A stretch of DNA of 64,000 nt from JBCBAP01 sp038532435 (GTDB lineage Bacteria > Pseudomonadota > Alphaproteobacteria > Rhodobacterales > Rhodobacteraceae): NCBI GenBank assembly GCA_038532435.1, contig JBCBAP010000015.1, positions 1 through 64,000 on the forward strand. The letters run 5' to 3'. A program made the translations under genes and the position numbers. Positions within the stretch are counted from its first letter, which is position 1. Every line of letters begins with the position of its first letter. The notes beneath the pieces were generated by a model, which was not told the DNA's origin, did not search any database, and was given only the letters and a program-made list of their open reading frames with translations. Shown here one piece after another: positions 1 to 7,995 of this stretch.

Positions 1-116
1 AGCCGGGTGACGAAGGTCAGATCGAATGCAAACCCCAGCCGGACCCAGCCGAAACCGATGGCCGCAAGGATGAAAACAGGTGCCACGATCCCGAGCACCT
101 CGACGAGGATTTCCAT
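1..116 (-). CDS. AEC-family (auxin efflux carrier-like) permease, N-terminal fragment
   Basis: This is a partial gene that runs off the left edge; only the first 38 codons are present. The reverse strand reads MEILVEVLGIVAPVFILAAI and continues with GFGWVRLG, the typical first membrane helix and GxGxxxxR turn of AEC/Mem_trans (PF03547) carriers. These are inner-membrane exporters or importers of organic acids and similar solutes. An AGGAG ribosome site sits a few bases before the ATG at 116. It is divergent from hspQ. The family call rests on the N-terminus only, and the substrate is unknown. Confidence 0.55.
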   Translation of the reverse strand, partial: MEILVEVLGIVAPVFILAAIGFGWVRLGFAFDLTFVTR

Positions 117-157
117 GCGCTGCCTGCTCCTGCGACAGATGACCGGGACGGCCGTGG

Positions 158-186
158 TGGACAGTGTCGTCCCGGAAGCTTATCTA
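158..186 (+). promoter_or_regulatory. Possible hspQ promoter
   Basis: TGGACA (158-163) and TATCTA (181-186) are separated by 17 bp, about 45 bp before the hspQ start. The -35 matches the sigma70 consensus at 5/6, the -10 only at 3/6. A heat-shock sigma promoter was not recognised. Confidence 0.3.
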
Positions 187-231
187 GGGAAGCTTGAGGC
201 GGCACTGCCGCTGTTTGAAGGAGTTGGTACG

Positions 232-555
232 GTGCTGGCAACCGCGAAATTTATGATCGGACAGGTGGTGCGCCATCGGATCTATCCGTTTCGCGGTGTT
301 GTCTTCGACATCGATCCCGAGTTCGACAACACCGAGGAGTGGTGGGAGCGGATCCCCGCGGAGCATCGGCCGCGCAAGGATCAGCCCTTCTATCACCTGC
401 TCGCCGAGAACGAGACGAGCTACTACGTCGCTTATGTGAGCGAGCAGAACCTGCTGCCCGATGAGACCGGCGATCCGGTGGACCATCCGGAGGTGGAGCG
501 CATCTTCGGCACGTTCCGCGGCACGCAGTACGATCTCGCATCCCCGCTGCACTGA
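232..555 (+). CDS. hspQ: Heat shock protein HspQ
   Basis: A 107-residue HspQ/YccV-family protein. In enterobacteria HspQ binds hemimethylated DNA and acts as a specificity enhancer and substrate of Lon protease; that role is known for the family, not shown here. The conserved core is visible: KFMIGQVVRHRIYPFRGVVF near the N-terminus, then FDNTEEWWE, QPFYHLLAENE, YVSEQNLLPD and a C-terminal FGTFRG. The GTG at 232 is chosen because GAAGGAG (217-223) lies 8 bases upstream. Longer upstream reading gives a low-complexity extension and overlaps the divergent gene's start. The gene ends 5 bp before the convergent serine hydrolase. Confidence 0.9.
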   Translation: MLATAKFMIGQVVRHRIYPFRGVVFDIDPEFDNTEEWWERIPAEHRPRKDQPFYHLLAENETSYYVAYVSEQNLLPDETGDPVDHPEVERIFGTFRGTQYDLASPLH

Positions 556-560
556 CGGGG

Positions 561-1946
561 TCAGAACCGCCTGAGGATCGCCACTTCTTCGGGTGGAAAG
601 AACGCCTCCTGATCGCTGCCGTCCGTAAGGTCCGCTGATCCGGTCAGGACGTAGGCGGAGGCGACACCCGTGTCACGGTTCACCCAGATCCCGCCGGAAA
701 ACCCCAAGGCGTGCCCTGCGTGCCCCGCGAGCCGTCCGGGGATCCGGTCATCTCCCTGAATGAGCGTGATCCCGTGTCCGTAGACGGGAAAAAGGCCGTC
801 GCACCATGATCCGTTTGACCCGTCGAACCGCCAGGTCTCCCTCCTCAGGAGTTGTGCCGCGGGCGTGTGCGATCCGATGAGGCGTGCTAGCCGTGCAGCC
901 TCCCCGACGGTCAGTCGCAGCCCTGCGTGAGGCGACATCAGCCCCGTGTCCAGCCCGGGCCGGTAGTCCGCAAGCGAGAGACCGCGGCCACCCCGCCAAA
1001 GAAGCGTGATCCCGTGTCCGTAGACGGGAAAAAGGCCGTCGCACCATGATCCGTTTGACCCGTCGAACCGCCAGGTCTCCCTCCTCAGGAGTTGTGCCGC
1101 GGGCGTGTGCGATCCGATGAGGCGTGCTAGCCGTGCAGCCTCCCCGACGGTCAGTCGCAGCCCTGCGTGAGGCGACATCAGCCCCGTGTCCAGCCCGGGC
1201 CGGTAGTCCGCAAGCGAGAGACCGCGGCCACCCCGCCAAAGAAGCGTTGCGTTCCACGCATCCCCGTCGCCGTCCGCCTCCAGCACCCACTCCGTTCCGT
1301 GACGCTGGTAGAGGGGCAGGTGATCAGCGCGGTCCGTGGCATTTACACCGACCCAGTTCGGTCCCCCCCGCGCGCCGATCGGATCGAGAACGATGCGCTT
1401 CATGACCCGGTCGAACCGGTCCCCTGCCACCCGTTCGATGATCGCACCGAGGAGCACGAAGTTGAAGTTGCAGTACTCAAAATACGCGCCGGGCTCGGTC
1501 ACCCCGAACCTGGCGCTTTCCAGGAGATCAAGGACGGTCAAGGGGGGCTCGGCAATGTAGCCGCCCGTGTCACGGAGCCCGGAAGTGTGGTTCAGCAGAT
1601 GGCGCACCTTCGGCATCGGGGCACGGTCTGTTCGAAGGTCCAGTGCCTTGGCAAGGGAGGCATCGAGGTCGAGACCACCCTGAACGGCGAGCGCGCAGGC
1701 GATGTAGGCGGTCGCGGCTTTGGTGATAGAGGCGACCCGGACGCGCATCCGATCTGGATCCATGGTCCGCGCCGTAGCCTCATCCGGCGTGCGCCGACCC
1801 ATGGCAATCTGCTCGGCCTGCCCGTCAGGCCCGATCCGGCACAGGGCGGCGTTGAGATAGCGCGTTGGATGGTCGGGATTGGTGATTGTCCGCAGATGTC
1901 GCAGCAGGTCGCCGGGGATCAGGGATGCACCCGCATCCCCGGTCAT
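561..1946 (-). CDS. Serine hydrolase (class C beta-lactamase-like) with internal 80-aa duplication
   Basis: A 461-aa penicillin-binding-protein-fold hydrolase (PF00144). Catalytic features are visible: the SITK nucleophile motif in RVASITKAA, the YCN motif in FEYCNFNF, an NHTSGL box, and a late HAGHALG box that replaces KTG. No signal peptide or lipobox is seen, so it is probably cytoplasmic, acting as an esterase or amidase rather than on cell wall. Eighty residues beginning LLWRGGRGLSLADYRPG occur twice in perfect tandem; without the second copy the protein would be 381 aa, a normal family length. The start overlaps the iclR stop (ATGA), so it is the last gene of the TRAP operon. It may process the transported compound (inference). 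Confidence 0.8.
   Translation of the reverse strand: MTGDAGASLIPGDLLRHLRTITNPDHPTRYLNAALCRIGPDGQAEQIAMGRRTPDEATARTMDPDRMRVRVASITKAATAYIACALAVQGGLDLDASLAKALDLRTDRAPMPKVRHLLNHTSGLRDTGGYIAEPPLTVLDLLESARFGVTEPGAYFEYCNFNFVLLGAIIERVAGDRFDRVMKRIVLDPIGARGGPNWVGVNATDRADHLPLYQRHGTEWVLEADGDGDAWNATLLWRGGRGLSLADYRPGLDTGLMSPHAGLRLTVGEAARLARLIGSHTPAAQLLRRETWRFDGSNGSWCDGLFPVYGHGITLLWRGGRGLSLADYRPGLDTGLMSPHAGLRLTVGEAARLARLIGSHTPAAQLLRRETWRFDGSNGSWCDGLFPVYGHGITLIQGDDRIPGRLAGHAGHALGFSGGIWVNRDTGVASAYVLTGSADLTDGSDQEAFFPPEEVAILRRF
763..1247. repeat. Perfect 240-bp tandem duplication inside the serine hydrolase gene
   Basis: Positions 763-1002 and 1003-1242 are identical over 240 bp, and the match runs 5 more bases (AGCGT) at the right edge. 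AGCGT therefore occurs at the left edge (763-767), the junction (1003-1007) and the right edge (1243-1247), a 5-bp microhomology. The unit is 80 codons and stays in frame. Complete identity means either a very recent event or an assembly artefact. Confidence 0.97.
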
Positions 1947-2728
1947 TCGTCGGCGAGCAGCAGGTCGGACAGGGCCTCGGCCGCCTGAAGGAGGCGCGGC
2001 AGGTGATCGGTCAGCTCGTCCAGCGTGACCCGCTGGATCGGTGCGTGCACGGACAGCGTGGACAGAAGCCGCCCCTGATCATCCGGGATCGGGACCGCGA
2101 TGGCGGTCATCCCGTTCATGAATTCCTCATTGTCTGTTGCATAGCCCCGCCGCTTGATTTCCCGCATCTCCCGTCGCAGGGCGACCGGATCAACGAGGCT
2201 CCGCTCCGTCGACCGCGCGAGCTTCGCCGAGGCGATGTAGCGGTCGAGGTGGGAGGGCTTGAGCGTGGAGAGGTACATCTTCCCGCTGGCGGTGCAGTTG
2301 AAGGGCACTGTCGTGCCGACGGGAAGCTGGATACGCAGGGGCCACTTGGTCTCGACCCGGTCGAGATAGACCATCGCGTCGCGGTCCGGGGTCGCGATGT
2401 TGCAGGTTTCGCCCACCGCCTCGGCCAGATCCTTGAGGATCGCGAGCCGCGCCGTCCGCACTCTCAGAGAGGACAGGACGTTGACCGCCAGTTTGCGCAG
2501 CCGCCGCCCGGGGCTGTAGGACTTCCCGTCCAGATCCCGCTGCAGGAAGCCTTCGTTCTCGAGCGTGTGGAACAGCCGGTGTACCGTCGGCTTGGGCAAT
2601 CCAAGCACGGCATTGGCCTCCGTGGGTGTGAGAGGCACGCCAACCCGCGCCACCTCCTCCAAAAGGATCAGAAGGCGCAGGTTGGTTGGAATTGTTGGGC
2701 TGTCGCCGGGCACACCGTCGTCGGCCAT
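1943..2728 (-). CDS. IclR-family transcriptional regulator
   Basis: A 261-aa regulator with an N-terminal winged helix-turn-helix at about residues 15-75, visible as LLILLEEVARVG, TEANAVLGLPKPTVHRL and LENEGFLQRD. The C-terminal IclR effector domain contains ATPDRDAMVYLDRV and the conserved LPVGTTVPFNCTASGKMYLS stretch. It follows dctM by 19 bp and overlaps the hydrolase by 4 bp. It is thus co-transcribed with the TRAP system and probably controls the dctP/GMC divergent promoter region around 6111-6222. The effector is unknown. Confidence 0.9.
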   Translation of the reverse strand: MADDGVPGDSPTIPTNLRLLILLEEVARVGVPLTPTEANAVLGLPKPTVHRLFHTLENEGFLQRDLDGKSYSPGRRLRKLAVNVLSSLRVRTARLAILKDLAEAVGETCNIATPDRDAMVYLDRVETKWPLRIQLPVGTTVPFNCTASGKMYLSTLKPSHLDRYIASAKLARSTERSLVDPVALRREMREIKRRGYATDNEEFMNGMTAIAVPIPDDQGRLLSTLSVHAPIQRVTLDELTDHLPRLLQAAEALSDLLLADE

Positions 2729-2747
2729 GTGGAACTCTCGTCTCGGT

Positions 2748-4109
2748 CTATCGGTTGGGGAGGAGCATCAGCGCAAGCTCTGGCACCAGGGACACCGTCA
2801 CCCACACCCCGATCAGGGCCGCAAGATAGGGGACCGTATAGCGCAGCAGGCGGAAGTAGGGAACCCCGGTCACGCCGCTGGCCACGTAGAGGTTCAGGCC
2901 GTAGGGCGGGGTGATGAACCCGATGGACGCCCCGACAAGGAAGATGACCGAGAAGTGCACCGGATCAACCCCGACGGAGGCTGCGATAGGCGCCAGGATC
3001 GGGGCGAGGATGATCGTCACCGGAAGGCTTTCCAGGATCATGCCGGAGAAGAAGACGATCGCCATCGCGGTGAAAAGCACCGCATAGTAGCCGCCCATCC
3101 CGGTCACAAAATCGCCGATCACCTGCTGCGCACCCAGGAGCGACAGGATCTGCTGCATGACCACCGAAACGGCGATCAGCGGGGCGAGAATGCCAGTGAT
3201 CTGGGCGGAGCGGATCACGATGCTGGGGATCTCAAGCGGGGTGAAGCCCTGCACCACCACCATCTCGGAATAGCCCTTTTCGGAGATCGGACGGTCCGCG
3301 TCCGATCCCATGATCCGGTTGAGCGGCCAGCAGATGAGCCCGACGATCACGCAGAAGCCCACCGTCACGCCCGCAGCCTCAGTCGGGGAGAACTTACCGG
3401 TGTAGATGCCCCAGAGCACGAGGCCGATGGCGAAGAAGCCGAGCCATGCACCGAGGGCCGTCTTCATGATCCGGGCGAGTTGCAGCGGGATCAGATAGCC
3501 CCAGCCATTGCGCATGCAGATGATCCAGCAGGCAAACTGCATCGCAAAGACCATGAGCGCACCTGGGATGATCCCGGCCACGAACAGATCCGAGATCGGC
3601 AGGTTCATTAGGAACCCGTAAACGATGAAAATGATCGACGGCGGGATGATTATGCCCACGGTGCCACCCGCTGCCGCGGTCGCGGCGGAGAAGCGTTCGT
3701 CATAGCCGCCTTTCACCATCTCAGGATGCAGCATCGAGCCGATGGTTGCGGTCGTCGCGGAGTTCGATCCGGAAATCGCGGCGAAGAGGCCGCACGCCCC
3801 GATGCTCGCCATGGCGAGGCCACCCCGGACCCAGCCGAGGCAGGCATAGGCGAAATCCGACAATCGTCGGGCGATACCGGACTTGTTGATCAGGTCCCCG
3901 GTGAGGATGAAAAGCGGCATGGCGAGGAGTGCGAACCCGTCCGTGAAGACATCCGACAGGGCCGCGCCAATGTTGTCGAGCGTCATGCCAAGCACGAAGC
4001 TGCACCCGACCACCCAGTAGGCGATCACAAGAAACACCGGCACGCCGAGCATGAAGAGGAATGTGACGCCGAGGGAAATCAGCGTGATAATGGTACCATC
4101 GCTCATCAC
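2748..4109 (-). CDS. dctM: TRAP transporter large permease (DctM type)
   Basis: A 453-aa large membrane subunit of a tripartite ATP-independent periplasmic transporter, with about 12 hydrophobic segments. DctM hallmarks include FALLAMPLFILTGDLINKSG, the SGSNSATTATIGS loop, GIIIPPSIIFIVYG and the C-terminal FITPPYGLNLYV. It imports the ligand delivered by DctP using an ion gradient. The start is GTG at 4109 (GTGA overlap with dctQ) or ATG at 4106; both are coupled to the dctQ stop. It is somewhat longer than many DctM proteins (about 425 aa), with an extra cytoplasmic segment near RIMGSDADRPISEKG. Confidence 0.92.
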   Translation of the reverse strand: MMSDGTIITLISLGVTFLFMLGVPVFLVIAYWVVGCSFVLGMTLDNIGAALSDVFTDGFALLAMPLFILTGDLINKSGIARRLSDFAYACLGWVRGGLAMASIGACGLFAAISGSNSATTATIGSMLHPEMVKGGYDERFSAATAAAGGTVGIIIPPSIIFIVYGFLMNLPISDLFVAGIIPGALMVFAMQFACWIICMRNGWGYLIPLQLARIMKTALGAWLGFFAIGLVLWGIYTGKFSPTEAAGVTVGFCVIVGLICWPLNRIMGSDADRPISEKGYSEMVVVQGFTPLEIPSIVIRSAQITGILAPLIAVSVVMQQILSLLGAQQVIGDFVTGMGGYYAVLFTAMAIVFFSGMILESLPVTIILAPILAPIAASVGVDPVHFSVIFLVGASIGFITPPYGLNLYVASGVTGVPYFRLLRYTVPYLAALIGVWVTVSLVPELALMLLPNR

Positions 4110-4774
4110 GCGTCCCCCCCGATAACGGCCTGCTCGACCAGCGGTCTCCCGCCGCGATATCGGCTCAGGTCATCTGCATAGTTTTCGATCACGCGTCCAG
4201 CCATCATGATGAATGCGAGCGGCACGGTGGCCAAGAACCACCACTGCAGAACGTTGTCCGTGCCCAGCAGGATCTGGAAGTTGGCGGCCGAGTTCACGGC
4301 GACGCGGGTCGAGGTCACCACGACGATGACGCAGAAGACGAACCAGAGCACCGCATCGAGGGTGAGGCAGAGCATCTGCCCGTTGCGGGGCATGTTCATG
4401 CGAAATTCGCTGAAGGCGAGATGGGTCCGGAGACGCACATTATAGGAACAACCGAACCACGTCATGATCAGGAAGAGGAACGGGGGCAGCGTCGTCGACC
4501 AGGGGGCCTGCTGGTTGAGAACGAACCTGCGGAAAACCTCCACGAAGATGATCGCGGCGATCGCAAGATAACTCCAGACCATCACCGTGCGCTCGAAATG
4601 CCGTTCGACGAACGGCACGGCGCGGTAGATGCCATAAATGATCATGCCGCCGAGGAAGGTCGCAATGCTCCCAACCACCCAGGCGCCAGAGGTGCGGTAG
4701 GCCTGGCTCATCATCCAGGCGTCGTTGCTCAGCGTCGTTGAGTAGATTTCCCCGACTTCTGCCCAGATGGACAT
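4106..4774 (-). CDS. dctQ: TRAP transporter small permease (DctQ type)
   Basis: A 222-aa small membrane subunit with four hydrophobic segments, around GGMIIYGIYR, YLAIAAIIFVEVFRRF, FLFLIMTWFGC and FVFCVIVVVTSTRVA. The DctQ motif region RTHLAFSEFR is recognisable. The ATG at 4774 is chosen over the in-frame ATG at 4813 because GGGGAG lies 6 bases upstream and the protein then begins MSIWAEVGEIY. It overlaps dctM, as usual for TRAP operons. Confidence 0.88.
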   Translation of the reverse strand: MSIWAEVGEIYSTTLSNDAWMMSQAYRTSGAWVVGSIATFLGGMIIYGIYRAVPFVERHFERTVMVWSYLAIAAIIFVEVFRRFVLNQQAPWSTTLPPFLFLIMTWFGCSYNVRLRTHLAFSEFRMNMPRNGQMLCLTLDAVLWFVFCVIVVVTSTRVAVNSAANFQILLGTDNVLQWWFLATVPLAFIMMAGRVIENYADDLSRYRGGRPLVEQAVIGGDA

Positions 4775-4833
4775 GGCGGTCTCCCCGAGAGGTCGCCGGT
4801 TAGCCCGGCGCATATGATTGGTTCAGATAGATC

Positions 4834-4858
4834 GACCGGCCCCGGGATGGGGCCGGTC
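4834..4858 (-). other. Intercistronic hairpin between dctP and dctQ
   Basis: GACCGGCCCC (4834-4843) pairs perfectly with GGGGCCGGTC (4849-4858) around a 5-base loop. No T-run follows on the minus strand, so it probably acts as a 3' mRNA stabiliser or partial attenuator raising binding-protein output over permease output. Confidence 0.75.
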
Positions 4859-4877
4859 GCAACAGCTTAGGCCGAGA

Positions 4878-6110
4878 TTAGCCCTTCCACCAGCGGCGGG
4901 GCTCCACATTCTCGGGCAGCATGTCTGTCGGGATCTCGCGCGCGACGTCGTAGATCTCCTGGTAGGTGTCGAGGCCACCGGACCAGTTGTTGAGACGCTC
5001 GCGCCACTGCTCCCAAAGCTGGGGCTGGAATTCCGGCGAGCACATCTCTTCCGCGACGCGAACTTCTTCGTCCGGCAGGAAGGACACGCTCACGTCGTTC
5101 TGGGCGAAGATCGTGTTGGGAAGCTGCGGATCGGAGAAGCCGACGGTCTTGACCAGGGCTGCTTCGTTCGCCGCCTGCACGTGGGTCTGTGCCCAGTAGG
5201 ACGATTCCAGAACCGCGTTTTGCAGGTTGTCATCGAGGCTGTCGAAGACCTTGGAGGACATCGCCGTGTGCTCGGTGCCGCAGAAGAAGCGGAGGTCGAC
5301 ACACTGGGAGACGACCGGCGACATGTTGGCGTAGGCCACGGCGGATGCCCAGGTCTCTGCCCCGTCGATCAGGCCCTGCTTCAGGCCGTCGAGGGTCTCT
5401 TCCCACGCGATCGGCACGGGGTTGAGGTTCAGCGCCTGCATAGCGATCCGGCCGAGCTGCGTGCCGGTGACCCGGTTCTTGGTGCCGAAGAGCTGCTCGA
5501 GCTTGGTCACCTGGGGCCGGTCCTGCCAGCCGAGGCCGAGCTGGATGCCGCGCAGTTCGCAGTGGGTGAAGAGGAACTTCAGCCCGTGCCGCTTCTCGAA
5601 CGGATCGCGCAGGATCTTCTGGGAGGCGGGGCTGTAGAAGAAATGGTACTGCGCCGCGCGGGATGGGAACATGAACGCGTAGTCGAGGACGTTCAGGTAC
5701 GGTGCGCCGCCCGCGGAGTTCTGGGTCGAGGCCGCATAGATGTCGACGATGCCGAGCTGGGCCTTCTCAACGCAGGAAAGCTGGCCGCAGATCTGGTTGT
5801 CGCCGATGAATTCGATGCGGATCTCGCCGTCGGTACGGGCCTCAAGATCGCGGGCAAATTCGAGTGCGCCTGCACGCTCGATCAACAGGTTGCGTGGATT
5901 GAACCCCGCAGCGCCGAATTTCAGCGTATGCTTGGCGGGCTTGCTGAAGCGCCGCTCATAGGTCGATTCGGCTGCGCTGGCGAGATTCGCGAGCGACATC
6001 GCGCCGCCGAAGGACCCTGCCGCAAGCAGTGTGGAGCTCAATCCATACCGGCTTGCAATGCGGAAGAAGTCTCGGCGCGAAACTTCTCCCAAGTTGTTTC
6101 CGAGTGTCAT
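4878..6110 (-). CDS. dctP: TRAP transporter substrate-binding protein (DctP type), Tat signal
   Basis: A 410-aa periplasmic binding protein. The N-terminus has a twin-arginine signal, SRRDFFR at residues 11-17, followed by a hydrophobic stretch and an Ala-rich cleavage region near residue 45, so it is exported folded. DctP features include an RIEFIGDNQICGQ segment, LGLGWQDRPQV and GLIDGAETWASAVAYANM, the ligand-contact region of family 7 binding proteins. GGGAGG precedes the ATG at 6110. It is the first gene of the minus-strand operon and divergent from the GMC oxidoreductase. The ligand is not determinable; organic acids or modified sugars are typical. Confidence 0.9.
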   Translation of the reverse strand: MTLGNNLGEVSRRDFFRIASRYGLSSTLLAAGSFGGAMSLANLASAAESTYERRFSKPAKHTLKFGAAGFNPRNLLIERAGALEFARDLEARTDGEIRIEFIGDNQICGQLSCVEKAQLGIVDIYAASTQNSAGGAPYLNVLDYAFMFPSRAAQYHFFYSPASQKILRDPFEKRHGLKFLFTHCELRGIQLGLGWQDRPQVTKLEQLFGTKNRVTGTQLGRIAMQALNLNPVPIAWEETLDGLKQGLIDGAETWASAVAYANMSPVVSQCVDLRFFCGTEHTAMSSKVFDSLDDNLQNAVLESSYWAQTHVQAANEAALVKTVGFSDPQLPNTIFAQNDVSVSFLPDEEVRVAEEMCSPEFQPQLWEQWRERLNNWSGGLDTYQEIYDVAREIPTDMLPENVEPRRWWKG

Positions 6111-6125
6111 CTATCTGATCCTCCC

Positions 6126-6180
6126 TTCGGAACGTCTCATTATTGAGACTATTGGTTTCAAAAAAGCCTAGATTGTTCCG
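6126..6180. promoter_or_regulatory. Nested inverted repeats in the dctP / GMC oxidoreductase divergent region
   Basis: Two dyads lie between the divergent starts. The outer arms are TCGGAAC (6126-6132) and GTTCCGA (6174-6180). Inside is GTCTCA-TTAT-TGAGAC (6133-6148). Such symmetry suits a dimeric or tetrameric regulator; the operon-encoded IclR protein is the obvious candidate. This is inference from symmetry and position only. Confidence 0.5.
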
Positions 6181-6222
6181 AGCCGTCTGTATAGGTTTTT
6201 TTGAAAAGACCAGGAAGGAAAC

Positions 6223-7830
6223 GTGTTGAAGGCGGATTATGTGATCGTTGGAGCGGGGTCGGCCGGATGCGTGCTGGCCAATCGGCTGAGCGCGGACCCT
6301 TCCGTAAAGGTCGTTTTGCTGGAAGCCGGGGGGAGAGACACGAACCCGTGGATCCATATCCCGGTCGGCTATTTCAAGACGATGGGCAACGCGGCCGTCG
6401 ACTGGTGCTACAAGACCGAGCCGGATCCGGGCCTGAACGGGCGGCAACTCGACTGGCCCCGGGGCAAGGTGCTCGGCGGCTCCTCCTCGCTCAACGGGCT
6501 TCTCTATGTGCGCGGGCAGGCGGAGGACTATGACCGCTGGCGCCAGATGGGCAATTCCGGATGGGGATGGGAGGATGTGCTTCCCCTCTTCAAGCGGGCG
6601 GAGGATCAGGAACGCGGCGCGGACGACTATCACGGCACCGGCGGCCCGCTCGCCGTGTCGGATATGCGGCTGAAGCGGCCGATCTGCGATGCGTGGGTCG
6701 AAGCTGCGCAGACCGTGGGCTACCCGTACAACCCGGATTACAACGGCGCGGATCAGGAGGGCGTGGGGTATTTCCAGCTCACAGCTCGGGGCGGGTGGCG
6801 CTGCTCGTCGGCGGTTGCGTACCTCAAGCCCGCGCGGAACCGGCCCAACCTGCAGATCGTGACCAAGGCACACACGCAGCGCGTGCTCATCGAGAACGGG
6901 CGCGCGACCGGCGTCGTCTATCGGGACCGGTCCGGAGCGGAACAGACGGTCACCGCGAGCGGAGAGGTCATCTTGTCGAGCGGGGCGATCGGTTCGCCGC
7001 AGCTCCTGATGCTCTCCGGCATCGGTCCGGCGGATCATCTGCAGGAGGTCGGCATCACGCCTCTGGTGAACGCACAGGGCGTCGGGCAGAACCTGCAGGA
7101 TCACCTGCAGGCGCGCCTTGTCTTCAAGTGCAAGAGCAAGACCCTGAACGACGAGGTGTCGAGCCTGTTCAAACAGGCTGGCATAGCGCTTCAGTACGCG
7201 ATCAACCGGACCGGACCGATGGCGATGGCGGCAAGCCTCGCGACCGGCTTCCTCAAGACCCGGGACGATGTGGCGACGCCGGACATCCAATTCCACATCC
7301 AGCCCTGGTCTGCTGATTCGGTCGGCAGCGGCACGCATCCCTTCTCCGCCTTCACCGCATCAGTGTGCCAATTGCGTCCGGAAAGCCGCGGACGGATCCT
7401 CCTGAAGGATGCAAGTGCGATGACCTATCCGGAGATCCACCCCAACTACCTTGCCACCGAAACGGACCAGCGCACGATTACCGATGGCGTGAAGATCGCC
7501 CGCAAGATCGCGGAGGCGCCGCCGCTTGCCGGTCACATCTCCACCGAGTTCAAGCCGGGCAAGGATATCGACACGGACGAGGGGCTGCTGAACTGGGTGC
7601 GGGATTCGGCGGTCACTATATATCACCCGACCGGCACCTGCCGGATGGGGGGCGAGGGGGATCAGCAGGCCGTCGTCGACGACCGTCTCCGGGTGCGCGG
7701 CGTGCGCGGCTTGCGCGTTGCGGATTGCTCGATCATGCCGGAAATCGTGTCCGGCAACACCAACGCGCCGGCGATCATGATCGGCGAAAAGGCGAGCGAT
7801 CTGATTCTCGAGGACCGCGTGCTCGCGTAG
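6223..7830 (+). CDS. GMC-family FAD oxidoreductase (choline dehydrogenase-like)
   Basis: A 535-aa glucose-methanol-choline oxidoreductase. The N-terminal FAD-binding Rossmann motif GAGSAG follows DYVIVG. The GMC signature is seen in WPRGKVLGGSSSLNGLLYVRG. The C-terminal catalytic region has YHPTGTCRMG (His near residue 468) and SGNTNAPA (Asn/His-position residues near 512-514). It oxidises a primary or secondary alcohol. There is no signal peptide, so it is cytoplasmic. The start is GTG 6223 (or TTG 6226) after AGGAAGGAA. It is divergent from the TRAP operon, suggesting it oxidises the imported alcohol; the substrate is unknown. Confidence 0.9.
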   Translation: MLKADYVIVGAGSAGCVLANRLSADPSVKVVLLEAGGRDTNPWIHIPVGYFKTMGNAAVDWCYKTEPDPGLNGRQLDWPRGKVLGGSSSLNGLLYVRGQAEDYDRWRQMGNSGWGWEDVLPLFKRAEDQERGADDYHGTGGPLAVSDMRLKRPICDAWVEAAQTVGYPYNPDYNGADQEGVGYFQLTARGGWRCSSAVAYLKPARNRPNLQIVTKAHTQRVLIENGRATGVVYRDRSGAEQTVTASGEVILSSGAIGSPQLLMLSGIGPADHLQEVGITPLVNAQGVGQNLQDHLQARLVFKCKSKTLNDEVSSLFKQAGIALQYAINRTGPMAMAASLATGFLKTRDDVATPDIQFHIQPWSADSVGSGTHPFSAFTASVCQLRPESRGRILLKDASAMTYPEIHPNYLATETDQRTITDGVKIARKIAEAPPLAGHISTEFKPGKDIDTDEGLLNWVRDSAVTIYHPTGTCRMGGEGDQQAVVDDRLRVRGVRGLRVADCSIMPEIVSGNTNAPAIMIGEKASDLILEDRVLA

Positions 7831-7995
7831 CGACAGAAAAACCTGATCTTCCCCGACGTCGAAACCGGTTGCAGCGTCGGATTCGGCTTGTCTTCTTTTG
7901 AAACTCCCTAACAATGCATGGATGTGAGCCAGGGGGTCGGCTCACCCAGCGGTAGTTGTCGGCCCCCGGGCTCCCCAGCAAACAGGGAGACCTAG

